Source of the DNA: Pseudoclavibacter triregionum
GTDB taxonomy: Bacteria > Actinomycetota > Actinomycetes > Actinomycetales > Microbacteriaceae
DNA: 64,000 nt
Direction: 5' to 3'
Assembly: GCA_910822395.1 (NCBI GenBank)
Contig: OU365335.1
Coordinates: 558,001 to 622,000, forward strand
The number at the start of each line of letters is the position of its first letter. Positions within the stretch are counted from its first letter, which is position 1. The translations under genes were made by a program, and so were the position numbers. Below are positions 42,216 to 51,434 of this stretch, in pieces. The notes beneath the pieces are model-generated. The model saw only the letters and a list, made by a program, of their open reading frames with translations, was not told the DNA's origin and ran no database searches.

Positions 42216-43885
42216 GCGCCGCCTCCTCCGAGTCGCCCGGGACCCCCGCCGGAGGCCTGGCCGAGCCGCGTGACCCGCCGCCCCGCCGCGACCGACTCCG
42301 CGACCTCGAGCGCGAGCCGCGTGGCGCGCACGTCGTGCACCCGCACGCCCCATGCGCCGCGCTCGGCGACGAGGGCCGAGAGCACGGCGGTGAGCAGATC
42401 GCGCTCGCGCATCTCCTCGGCCACCCCCAGCATCTCGGAGCCCGGGGCGACGACCTCGCCGAGGAAGCGCTTGCGGCTCGCGCCGATGAGCAGCGGATGC
42501 CCGACGGCGAGGAACGCGTCGAGGTGCGAGAGCACGGCCCAGTTGTGGTCGCCCGTCTTGGCGAAGCCGAGGCCGGGGTCGAGGACGATCCGCTCGGGCG
42601 CGACCCCGCGCGCCAGGGCCAGGTCGCGCATCCGTACGAGCTCGTCTCGGATGTCGCGTGCGGGGTCGTCGTAGCGGGCGAGCGTGGCCATGCTGCGAGA
42701 GTGGCCGCGCCAGTGGCTGAGGATGAACGTCGCGTCGCTCGCAGCCGCGACGTCGAGCATCGCCCCGTCGGCTCGGCCGCCCGAGACGTCGTTGAGAACG
42801 CGCGCGCCCGCGTCGAGCGCCGCTGCTGCCGTCGAGGCGCGCATCGTGTCGACGGAGACGGCGACGCCGCGGGCGGCGAGGGCGCGCACGACCGGGAGCA
42901 CGCGCGCGAGCTCCTCGTCGGGGGGCACCCGATCGGCCCCGGGCCTGGTCGACTCCCCGCCGACGTCGATGATCGTCGCCCCCTCTGCGAGCATCCGCTC
43001 GGCCTCCGCGATCGCCGCCGCCGTGCGCAGCTCGGGGTCGTCGCGCTCGAAGCGGCCCCCGTCCGAGAAGGAGTCCGGGGTGACGTTGAGGATGCCCATG
43101 ATCTCCGCGGCCGGGCGGGGCGGTCCGGCCGGGGCCGTCTCGCCGGCTGCCGCAGCGGCGCGCGGGCCGACGATGCGCCCGGGCAGCGGCGCGTACGAGG
43201 TCGTGCCGACCGTGCCCCCGGTCGACGCCACATCCGCGAGTCGCGCCGGATCGCCGACGCCGAACGGAGCCGTCCCCGAGCGGCCGACGGCGGCCCCCTC
43301 CGCATCGCGCACGCGATCCAGCGCCTCGCGGCCGGCGCGCAGGCCCTCGCGGCCGGATTCGGGGCCGCCCAGGCTGCCCCGCGCGTGGGTCGAGACCGTC
43401 CGGCCGCGGCCGTGGCGTCCGCCTCGCGACGCGACGCAGGCGTGCGTGGCGTCGACCACGGCGATCGCGCCGCGTGCGTCGAGGCCCGCCATGAGCGCGT
43501 CGACCAGGAGCTCGCCCATCCGCTCCTGGAGCGTGAGCCGCCGGGAGACGAGCTCGACGAGGTCGTAGAGCCTGCCGAGTCCGACGAGATGCTCGCGGGG
43601 CTCATAGGCGAGGTCGACGGTGCCCGTGAACGGCACGAGATGGTGCTCGCAGAACGCCGTGAAGGGGATGCCGGCGAGGGCGACCTCGGCCGGCGCGTCG
43701 GCTCCCCCGAGGAAGCGGGCCTCGCGCAGGGCCTCGTCGGGCTCGGCGTCCGAGCCAGCGAACCACTCGCGCGCGGCCGCCGCGACGCGCTCGGGGGTGC
43801 GGGCGAGCTGCGGGCGCGAAGGATCCTCGCCGAGGGCCTCCAGCAGCTCCGCGACGGCGCGCTCGAGCCTCCCCGCGTCGATCAT
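42212..43885 (-). CDS. folEP: FolE-FolP fusion: GTP cyclohydrolase I joined to dihydropteroate synthase
   Basis: One 557-residue frame carries the first and a late enzyme of folate synthesis. Residues 1-165 are GTP cyclohydrolase I: RTPERVAAAAREWF, zinc ligands Cys79 and His82 region in FCEHHLVPFTG and Cys150 in THACVASRGGRH. A low-complexity linker (about 166-258) has no stop. Residues 261-545 are dihydropteroate synthase: MGILNVTPDSFSDGG at 263, GATIIDVGGESTRPGAD, RVLNDVSGG, DPGLGFAKTGDHN and GASRKRFLG. In most bacteria folE and folP are separate genes. An internal start at Met263 could also make FolP alone. It lies 9 nt after ftsH. Confidence 0.9.
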   Translation of the reverse strand: MIDAGRLERAVAELLEALGEDPSRPQLARTPERVAAAAREWFAGSDAEPDEALREARFLGGADAPAEVALAGIPFTAFCEHHLVPFTGTVDLAYEPREHLVGLGRLYDLVELVSRRLTLQERMGELLVDALMAGLDARGAIAVVDATHACVASRGGRHGRGRTVSTHARGSLGGPESGREGLRAGREALDRVRDAEGAAVGRSGTAPFGVGDPARLADVASTGGTVGTTSYAPLPGRIVGPRAAAAAGETAPAGPPRPAAEIMGILNVTPDSFSDGGRFERDDPELRTAAAIAEAERMLAEGATIIDVGGESTRPGADRVPPDEELARVLPVVRALAARGVAVSVDTMRASTAAAALDAGARVLNDVSGGRADGAMLDVAAASDATFILSHWRGHSRSMATLARYDDPARDIRDELVRMRDLALARGVAPERIVLDPGLGFAKTGDHNWAVLSHLDAFLAVGHPLLIGASRKRFLGEVVAPGSEMLGVAEEMRERDLLTAVLSALVAERGAWGVRVHDVRATRLALEVAESVAAGRRVTRLGQASGGGPGRLGGGGA

Positions 43886-43894
43886 GGGAGCGTC

Positions 43895-45868
<1,974 letters not shown>

Positions 45869-46199
45869 GCGTCGGATGGGCGAGTGGCGAGCTCGCGACC
45901 TTCTCGTGAAACGGGGCCGGATGACGGCGCGCAGGCCCGTCAGGACGGCCCCGCGCGAATAGGCGACAGCGTAGCCGAGGGCCGCCGGGCGCCTCCCCCG
46001 TGTTCGCTCCGGGCCGAGCGGGGGCGCAGGTGGTTCCTGCTGCGGCACGCTTCGCAGGAGATTTCGCAGCGCGGTGGCCTCTCGGCCGGCGCGATCCGCA
46101 TGTCCGCGCGGATCACCTCGCGCTGTCCGTCCGCCCGCACTGCAGATTGCGCCAGGCCCGCGGAGGGGGGCGCCCGGGCGGCTCGCGGAGTGCCGGGTC

Positions 46200-46205
46200 T
46201 AGGGT
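46200..46205 (+). promoter_or_regulatory. -10 box of leaderless RNB-family gene
   Basis: TAGGGT, 7 nt before GTG 46213. It argues for that GTG rather than the in-frame GTG at 46204, which would lie upstream of the transcript start. Confidence 0.55.
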
Positions 46206-46212
46206 GGCGCTC

Positions 46213-47691
46213 GTGCGAGGAGTCCATGCCCACGAGCTCACCTTCGAGGACCTCCGCGAGGAGTTCCGCCTCCCGACCGGCTTCCCGGACGAGGTCGAGG
46301 CGGCGGCGAGCGCGGCCGTCGACCGCTTCGCCGGCGAGCGCCGCGACGCCCGCGACATCCCCTTCGTGACCATCGATCCGCCCGGATCCCGCGACCTCGA
46401 CCAGGCCGTCCACGTCGTCGAGAAGGACGGCGGCGGCTGGACGCTGCACTACGCCATCGCCGACGTCGGCGCCTTCGTGCCGCTCGGCTCGCCCATCGAC
46501 CTCGAGGCCCGCAAGCGCGGCCAGACCGTCTACGTGCCGGACGGCTCCGTGCCCCTCCATCCGCTCGCGCTCTCCGAGGGCGCCGCGAGCCTCCTCCCCG
46601 ACGAGGACCGCCCCTGCGCGCTCTGGACGATCGAGTGCGGGCCGGACGGCGTCATCTCCTCCGGCACCGTCGAGCGCGCCGTCATCCGCTCGACCGCCCG
46701 GCTCGACTACGCGACCGTGCAGTCGTGGGTCGACGAGGGACGCGAGCTGCCCGAGGCGGTCACGGGGCTCAAGAGCTTCGGCGAGGCGCGGCGGGCGCTC
46801 GCCGTCAGGCGCGGCGCGATCGAGCTCGAGCTGCCGGCTCAGGAGATCGCGCGCGGCGACGACGGCAGGTGGGCCGTCCGGCTCGAGGCGCGCACCGAGG
46901 CGGACGCCTGGAACGCGGAGTGCTCGCTCGCGACCGGCCACGTCGCCGCGACGATCATGATGCGCGGGAAGGCGGGCATCCTGCGCACGCTGCGCGCCGC
47001 GACGCCGGAGTCGGAGCTCGAGTTCCGGAAGGCGGCCGCGGCCCTCGGCCTTTCCTGGCCGGATGGCGTCGCGCCGGGCGAGTTCCTCGCAGGGCTGCCG
47101 CGCGGCGACGTCCGCACGCTCGCGATCAACACGGCCGCGACGCGGCTGCTGCGCGGAGCCGACTACCTCGCCTTCGACGGCGAGGCGCCGAACGACGCGG
47201 ACGCCTGGCACGCCGGCGTCGGCCAGGTCTACGCGCACGCGACCGCGCCGCTGCGCCGGCTCGTCGACCGCTTCGTCATCGAGACCTGCCTCGCGATCGA
47301 GGCCGGCCAGGAGGTGCCGGCCGAGCTGCGCGCCTGCTACGACGAGGTGCGGCAGACGATGAACGACACGAACCGCTCGGCCTCGGCCGTCGAGCAGGCC
47401 GCGCTCGACAAGGGCGAGGCCGTCGTGCTGCAGGATCGCGTCGGCGAGGCCTTCCAGGTCGCGGTGACGCGCGCGGCGAAGCGGGAGGGCACGAAGACGC
47501 GCGCGGCGGAGGTGTTCCTCGTCGAGCCGCCGGTGTTCGCGAAGTGCGAGGGCGACTCGCCCGCGGGGGCGGTCGTCTCGGCGACGCTCGTCGAGGCCGA
47601 TCCGGCGAAGCGCGAGGTCCGCTTCCGCGCGGCCGAGGCCGCGGCCCCTGCCGTTGCGGGCGCACCGGCCGCGGATACTCCGCCCGCCTAG
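46213..47691 (+). CDS. RNB-domain (RNase II family) ribonuclease
   Basis: 3'-5' exoribonuclease of 492 residues, the compact actinobacterial form. After a short N-terminal region (ELTFEDLREEFRLPTGFP) the RNB domain begins with the catalytic acidic cluster DIPFVTIDPPGSRDLDQAVHV and continues with HYAIADVGAFVP, KRGQTVYVPDGSVPLHP, and YAHATAPLRRLVDRFV near residue 345. The C-terminal part resembles an S1-like fold. It is inserted on the opposite strand between hpt and ftsH, which are normally adjacent. Its stop shares CTAG with hpt. Confidence 0.88.
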   Translation: MRGVHAHELTFEDLREEFRLPTGFPDEVEAAASAAVDRFAGERRDARDIPFVTIDPPGSRDLDQAVHVVEKDGGGWTLHYAIADVGAFVPLGSPIDLEARKRGQTVYVPDGSVPLHPLALSEGAASLLPDEDRPCALWTIECGPDGVISSGTVERAVIRSTARLDYATVQSWVDEGRELPEAVTGLKSFGEARRALAVRRGAIELELPAQEIARGDDGRWAVRLEARTEADAWNAECSLATGHVAATIMMRGKAGILRTLRAATPESELEFRKAAAALGLSWPDGVAPGEFLAGLPRGDVRTLAINTAATRLLRGADYLAFDGEAPNDADAWHAGVGQVYAHATAPLRRLVDRFVIETCLAIEAGQEVPAELRACYDEVRQTMNDTNRSASAVEQAALDKGEAVVLQDRVGEAFQVAVTRAAKREGTKTRAAEVFLVEPPVFAKCEGDSPAGAVVSATLVEADPAKREVRFRAAEAAAPAVAGAPAADTPPA

Positions 47692-48311
47692 ACCTCCGGG
47701 TGCTCGCTCGGGCCGGCGCCCTCCTCGAGCTGCTCGCGCTCGGGCTCGACCGTCTCCTCGCCGCCGTAGACGTGCGGCTTGAGCACGACGACGTCCCGCA
47801 GGTGGCGGTACGCCTCGTCGTAGTCGAGGCCGTAGCCGACGACGAACTCGTTCGGCACGTCGTAGCCGATGTACTTCACGGGCACGTCCGACTTGAGCCG
47901 CGAGGGCTTGCGCAGGAGCGTGCAGATCTCGACCGAGTTCGGGCCGCGCGACTCGAGGTTCGACTTCAGCCACGAGAGCGTGAGGCCGGAGTCGATGATG
48001 TCCTCGACGATGAGGACGTCCTTGTCCGTGAGATCCGTGTCGAGGTCCTTCACGATGCGGACGACGCCGGACGAGGTCGTGCCCGAGCCGTAGGACGACA
48101 CGGCCATCCAGTCCATCGTGACGGGGATGCGCAGCTCGCGCGAGAGGTCCGAGACGACCATGACGGCGCCCTTGAGCACGCCGATGAGCAGCGGCTCGCG
48201 GCCCTCGTAGTCGCGCTCGATCTCGCGGGCGAGCTCGGCCAGGCGGGAGCGGATCTGCTCCTCGGTGTAGAGGACCTCGCGGACGTCGTCGCGGCAGTCG
48301 TCGGCTCGCAT
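47688..48311 (-). CDS. hpt: hypoxanthine phosphoribosyltransferase
   Basis: Salvages hypoxanthine and guanine with PRPP. Length 207, with a 25-residue acidic tail. PRPP-binding loop VLIVEDIIDSGLTLSWL is in the middle, ahead of it LLIGVLKGAVMVVSDL and MAVSSYGSGTTSSG, and the base-binding PNEFVVGYGLDYDEAYRHL near the end. Its ATG is 3 nt after the tilS stop, so it is co-transcribed. Confidence 0.95.
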   Translation of the reverse strand: MRADDCRDDVREVLYTEEQIRSRLAELAREIERDYEGREPLLIGVLKGAVMVVSDLSRELRIPVTMDWMAVSSYGSGTTSSGVVRIVKDLDTDLTDKDVLIVEDIIDSGLTLSWLKSNLESRGPNSVEICTLLRKPSRLKSDVPVKYIGYDVPNEFVVGYGLDYDEAYRHLRDVVVLKPHVYGGEETVEPEREQLEEGAGPSEHPEV

Positions 48312-48314
48312 GCG

Positions 48315-49562
48315 CTACTCCTGGGGCTGGGTGGGGGGCTGGTAGGCGGGGGCGTCGCCGGCGGCGGCAGGCGCGTCGCCCGCTGCGCCGGCGGGCCCGG
48401 ACGCGGCGGTGTGGGGCGCGGACCCGTCGGCGCCGTCGGCCGCGGGCGCCGCGATCGTCTCGCTGGGCAGCGGATCGAAGATCTGCCGCGCGCCGCCGCG
48501 GCGGGTGCGGCGCTCCGCCTCGGCGGCCTCGGCGTCGCGGGGCGCCTCGTCGAGGTCATCCGCGTGCGGCTCGACCGCGCCGAAGAGGATGCGCCCGCGC
48601 TCGCGCTCGACGCGGATGCCCGGGAGGTCGACGGGCCCCTGCCCGCGCCATTCGGTCACGAGGGCGGCGACGGCCATCGTGTGGCGGCGCGAGAGCGAGA
48701 CGCCGAAGCCCTGCTGGGCGACGATGCGGCAGATGCGCTGGCGCAGGGCCGGGGGCTGGGCGACGAGGCCGCCGACGTCGATGGAGATCCGGCCGTCCTC
48801 GTTCTCGTCGATGATCTCCCGGGCCCACTCCATGGCGAGCTCGTCGAGGGTCTCGGCGTCCTCGCGGAGGGTCGTCGCGGTGCGGGCGAGCGCGACGGCG
48901 ATGCCGGGGCCGAGCTCCTCCTCGAGGAGCGGCAGGATGCGCGAGCGCACGCGCACGCGGAGGAACTGCGGATCGTCGTTGTGCGGGTCGCGCCAGGGCT
49001 CGAGGCCCATGTCGGCGCAGGCATGGTGCGTCTGCTCGCGTCGGATGCCGAGCAGCGGGCGCAGGAGGGGGCCGTTCACGGCGGCCATGCCGTGGAGGCT
49101 CGTGCCGCCGGATCCGCGGGCGAGGCCGAGGAGGACGGTCTCGGCCTGGTCGTCGAGGGTGTGCCCGAGGAGGAGGGCGACGGCGCCGAGCTCCTCGCGG
49201 GTGGCCTCGAGCGCCTCGTAGCGGGCGGTGCGGGCGGCGGCCTCGGGGCCGGATCCCTCGTCGCGGACGTCGACGCGGACGACCATGACGGGGTCGAGGC
49301 CGAGCTCGCGGGCCTGCTCGGCGGCGCGCTCGGCGACCTCGTCGGATCCGGGCTGGAGCTGGTGGTCGATGATGACGGCGCCGGCGCGGATGCCGAGGCG
49401 GGGCGCCTCGACGGCGGTCGCGGCCGCGAGCGCGAGGGAGTCGGGGCCGCCGCTCAGCGCGACGAGGACGAGCTCGCCCTCCCGGGCGTCGGCCTTGAGG
49501 GCCACGCGGACGGCGCGGCGGATGTCCGCGACGGGGGGCGTGAGGCGAGGGCGATCGGGCAC
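48315..49562 (-). CDS. tilS: tRNA(Ile)-lysidine synthase
   Basis: Modifies C34 of tRNA-Ile(CAU) to lysidine. Length 415. PP-loop SGGPDS at 37-42; GHTLDDQAETVLLGLARGSG and PLLGIRREQTHHACADMGLEPWRDPHNDD are typical. The C-terminal part beyond residue 320 is low in complexity (Ala/Gly/Pro) and may be disordered. The start is GTG 49562, 6 nt from a TAGGCT -10 box. In related genomes dacB usually precedes this gene; here 419 nt of palindromic repeats lie instead. Confidence 0.95.
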   Translation of the reverse strand: MPDRPRLTPPVADIRRAVRVALKADAREGELVLVALSGGPDSLALAAATAVEAPRLGIRAGAVIIDHQLQPGSDEVAERAAEQARELGLDPVMVVRVDVRDEGSGPEAAARTARYEALEATREELGAVALLLGHTLDDQAETVLLGLARGSGGTSLHGMAAVNGPLLRPLLGIRREQTHHACADMGLEPWRDPHNDDPQFLRVRVRSRILPLLEEELGPGIAVALARTATTLREDAETLDELAMEWAREIIDENEDGRISIDVGGLVAQPPALRQRICRIVAQQGFGVSLSRRHTMAVAALVTEWRGQGPVDLPGIRVERERGRILFGAVEPHADDLDEAPRDAEAAEAERRTRRGGARQIFDPLPSETIAAPAADGADGSAPHTAASGPAGAAGDAPAAAGDAPAYQPPTQPQE

Positions 49563-49568
49563 GTCGAC

Positions 49569-49574
49569 AGCCTA
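49569..49574 (-). promoter_or_regulatory. -10 box of leaderless tilS-hpt operon
   Basis: TAGGCT on the minus strand, 6 nt before GTG 49562. Confidence 0.6.
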
Positions 49575-49620
49575 GCGGCGCGGCCGGGGACGGCCAGGGG
49601 CGGGGCGCCGCTGGCGGGCG

Positions 49621-49691
49621 TCCCAGAGATTCGCCATGGTGACAGCGGAGCCGTATAGGGGATCGCTGATCACCTAGACGATTTTCTGGGA
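49621..49691. repeat. palindromic repeat family G, copy 1
   Basis: Imperfect palindrome with ends TCCCAGA and TCTGGGA and a conserved core ATTCGCCATGGTGACAGCGG. It is almost identical in its middle to copy 2, 152 bp on. Confidence 0.75.
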
Positions 49692-49773
49692 AGGTTCGGC
49701 GCTGCCGGCACGGGTGGGGCTCGGTCGGGGCCGGGCCGCCTGCAGGACCGGGCTGGGTCCGGGCCCTGGCTTT

Positions 49774-49840
49774 CCAGAAATTCGCCATGGTGACAGCGGA
49801 GCCGTATAGGGGCTCGCTGATCACCTAGACGAATTTCTGG
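49774..49840. repeat. palindromic repeat family G, copy 2
   Basis: Ends CCAGAAATTCG and CGAATTTCTGG pair perfectly; in copy 1 the same stretch is mismatched. The core TCGCCATGGTGACAGCGGAG is shared with copy 1. Confidence 0.78.
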
Positions 49841-49873
49841 GCGGCCGGGGCGCTCCGGCGGGCCGGAAAGCAG

Positions 49874-49931
49874 CTCAGGTCGCAGTTTCCGCTCCAGGTG
49901 AGGACACCTGGAGCGGAAACTGCGACCTGAG
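49874..49931 (-). terminator. palindromic repeat family H, copy 1 (likely terminator)
   Basis: Perfect 27-bp stem with 4-nt loop AGGA; arms begin CTCAGGTCGCAGTTTCCGCT. It lies 50 nt beyond the stop of the PLDc_N gene. Copy 2 is at 61548 with compensated changes. Confidence 0.8.
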
Positions 49932-49981
49932 GAGTGCGGGGCTCGGCCGCGCCCAGCTGGCGGCGCTCCGGCGGGCCGCGG

Positions 49982-50485
49982 CTAGCGCTCGAGCTTGCGG
50001 CCGCCGAGGAAGTAGACGATGGGGCCGATCCAGTTGATGGTCTGGGCACCGTACCAGAGCGCCTTCGGGCCGTTGAGCTGCGACTCGTCGCGGCGGGCGA
50101 TGTCGACGATCGCGGCGACCGCGAGGCCGACCTGCGCGAGGCCGATGATCGACACGGCGGCGAGCTTCGGGGCGGAGGCGCGGAGGACGTTCCCGAGCGC
50201 GCGTCCTGCGGCGGGAGCGACGGCCGAGACGGCGGCGGTCGCGAGACCGACGAGGACGCCGCCGTTCGCGTCGCCGGCCGGGGCCGAGGCGTGGCGGGCG
50301 CTCGAGTCGGCCGTGCCGGCGAGCGGGCGGACGTCACCGCGGCAGGAGGTCGTGCCCTTGCCGGACGACTTGCCCGACGCCTTGCCCGAGCGCGCCGAGG
50401 CGTTCGCCGGGGCGTGCGCGGCGCCGTCGAGGGCGTCGCCGTGGAACTGGCCGGATCCGAAGGAGGTCGCGCGATGCTTCGTCAT
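49982..50485 (-). CDS. PLDc_N-type small membrane protein
   Basis: A 167-residue protein. The first 65 residues are hydrophilic Ser/Gly/Lys/Ala-rich sequence (SARSGKASGKSSGKGTTSC). A hydrophobic helix (about 75-95) and the C-terminal PLDc_N module follow: IIGLAQVGLAVAAIVDIARR, NGPKALWYGAQTINWIGPIVY, with the typical Trp residues and short end GGRKLER. This module usually marks a small membrane protein of unknown role. Located between tilS and ppa, where dacB would be expected. Confidence 0.75.
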   Translation of the reverse strand: MTKHRATSFGSGQFHGDALDGAAHAPANASARSGKASGKSSGKGTTSCRGDVRPLAGTADSSARHASAPAGDANGGVLVGLATAAVSAVAPAAGRALGNVLRASAPKLAAVSIIGLAQVGLAVAAIVDIARRDESQLNGPKALWYGAQTINWIGPIVYFLGGRKLER

Positions 50486-50761
50486 GCGGCCCACGCTCGC
50501 ACAGCCATCCTGGGGAAGCCTCCGAGCGACGGCGACGGATGCTCGCGAAGCCGGCCCCCTCAGGCTGGCCATCCGCCCAGGCGCCCGCGGTCCGATCCGT
50601 CCGCCCCGGCGCCCGCAGGCCCGGCCATCCGCTGCGGCGCCCGCGGCCCTGGCTGTCGGCCCCGGCGAGCGCGGGGCGGCTCGGCGCCCCCGGCCATCCG
50701 CGCCCCGCCCGCCGAGTAGCCTGGGATCCACATCATCCGCAACCGGACACAGGAGCACGGC

Positions 50762-51250
50762 ATGGGCACGTACGACGTCGTCATCGAGATCCCCAAGGGC
50801 AGCCGCAACAAGTACGAGGTCGACCACGAGACTGGTCGCGTCTACCTCGACCGCGTCCTCTTCACCCCGTTCATGTACCCCGTCGACTACGGCTTCTTCG
50901 AGCACACGCTCGCCGACGACGGCGACCCGCTCGACGCGCTCGTGCTCCTCGAGGAGCCGGTGTTCCCGGGCGTCGGCCTCAAGGTGCGTCCGGTCGGCGT
51001 GCTCCGCATGGCCGACGAGGCGGGCGGGGACGACAAGGTCCTCTGCGTCCAGTACAAGGACCCGCGCTGGCAGCACATCCAGTCGCTCGACGACGTCGAC
51101 CAGTCGACGAAGGACCAGCTCCAGCACTTCTTCGAGCACTACAAGGACCTCGAGCCCGGCAAGTGGGTCAAGGTCGAGGCGTGGGGCTCGGCAGAGGAGG
51201 CCGAGGAGATCATCGAGCGCTCGCTCAAGGCCTACAAGCCGGCGAACTAG
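50762..51250 (+). CDS. ppa: inorganic pyrophosphatase, family I
   Basis: Hydrolyses pyrophosphate. Length 162. Active-site pieces are [43 protein letters not shown] (the Asp cluster), and DDKVLCV. A Shine-Dalgarno AGGAG lies 7 nt before ATG 50762, with a TAGCCT -10-like box 40 nt further up. It converges on the M23 gene with two palindromes between. Confidence 0.98.
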   Translation: MGTYDVVIEIPKGSRNKYEVDHETGRVYLDRVLFTPFMYPVDYGFFEHTLADDGDPLDALVLLEEPVFPGVGLKVRPVGVLRMADEAGGDDKVLCVQYKDPRWQHIQSLDDVDQSTKDQLQHFFEHYKDLEPGKWVKVEAWGSAEEAEEIIERSLKAYKPAN

Positions 51251-51299
51251 CTCGGGCCCGCGGCGCCGGCCGCCGCCAGAGCCCCCGCAGGCAGACAGC

Positions 51300-51335
51300 C
51301 CGAAGGCCCCGATCCGCGCGGATCGGGGCCTTCGG
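51300..51335 (+). terminator. perfect 36-bp palindrome after ppa
   Basis: The arm CGAAGGCCCCGATCCGC (51301-51317) is followed directly by its reverse complement; the flanking C and G add one pair. It is 50 nt after the ppa stop. Confidence 0.8.
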
Positions 51336-51355
51336 CGTCCGGGCGAGCGCCACGC

Positions 51356-51418
51356 AACTGCGCGAAATGCGGGGGTCCGAGGTGGATATCACCTCGGACC
51401 CCCGCATTTCGCGCAGTT
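51356..51418. repeat. palindromic repeat family A, copy 3 (likely bidirectional terminator)
   Basis: Perfect stem with arms AACTGCGCGAAATGCGGGGG...GAGGTG and CACCTC...AGTT around loop GATAT. It lies 17 nt beyond the stop of the M23 gene and after ppa, again between convergent genes. Confidence 0.87.
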
Positions 51419-51434
51419 CGGCGAGCCCCGCCCG

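Noticed and set aside
49982-51139. A 385-codon minus-strand frame that includes the PLDc_N gene
   Set aside because: Its first 217 codons are antisense to ppa, which is certain. The real start is ATG 50485.
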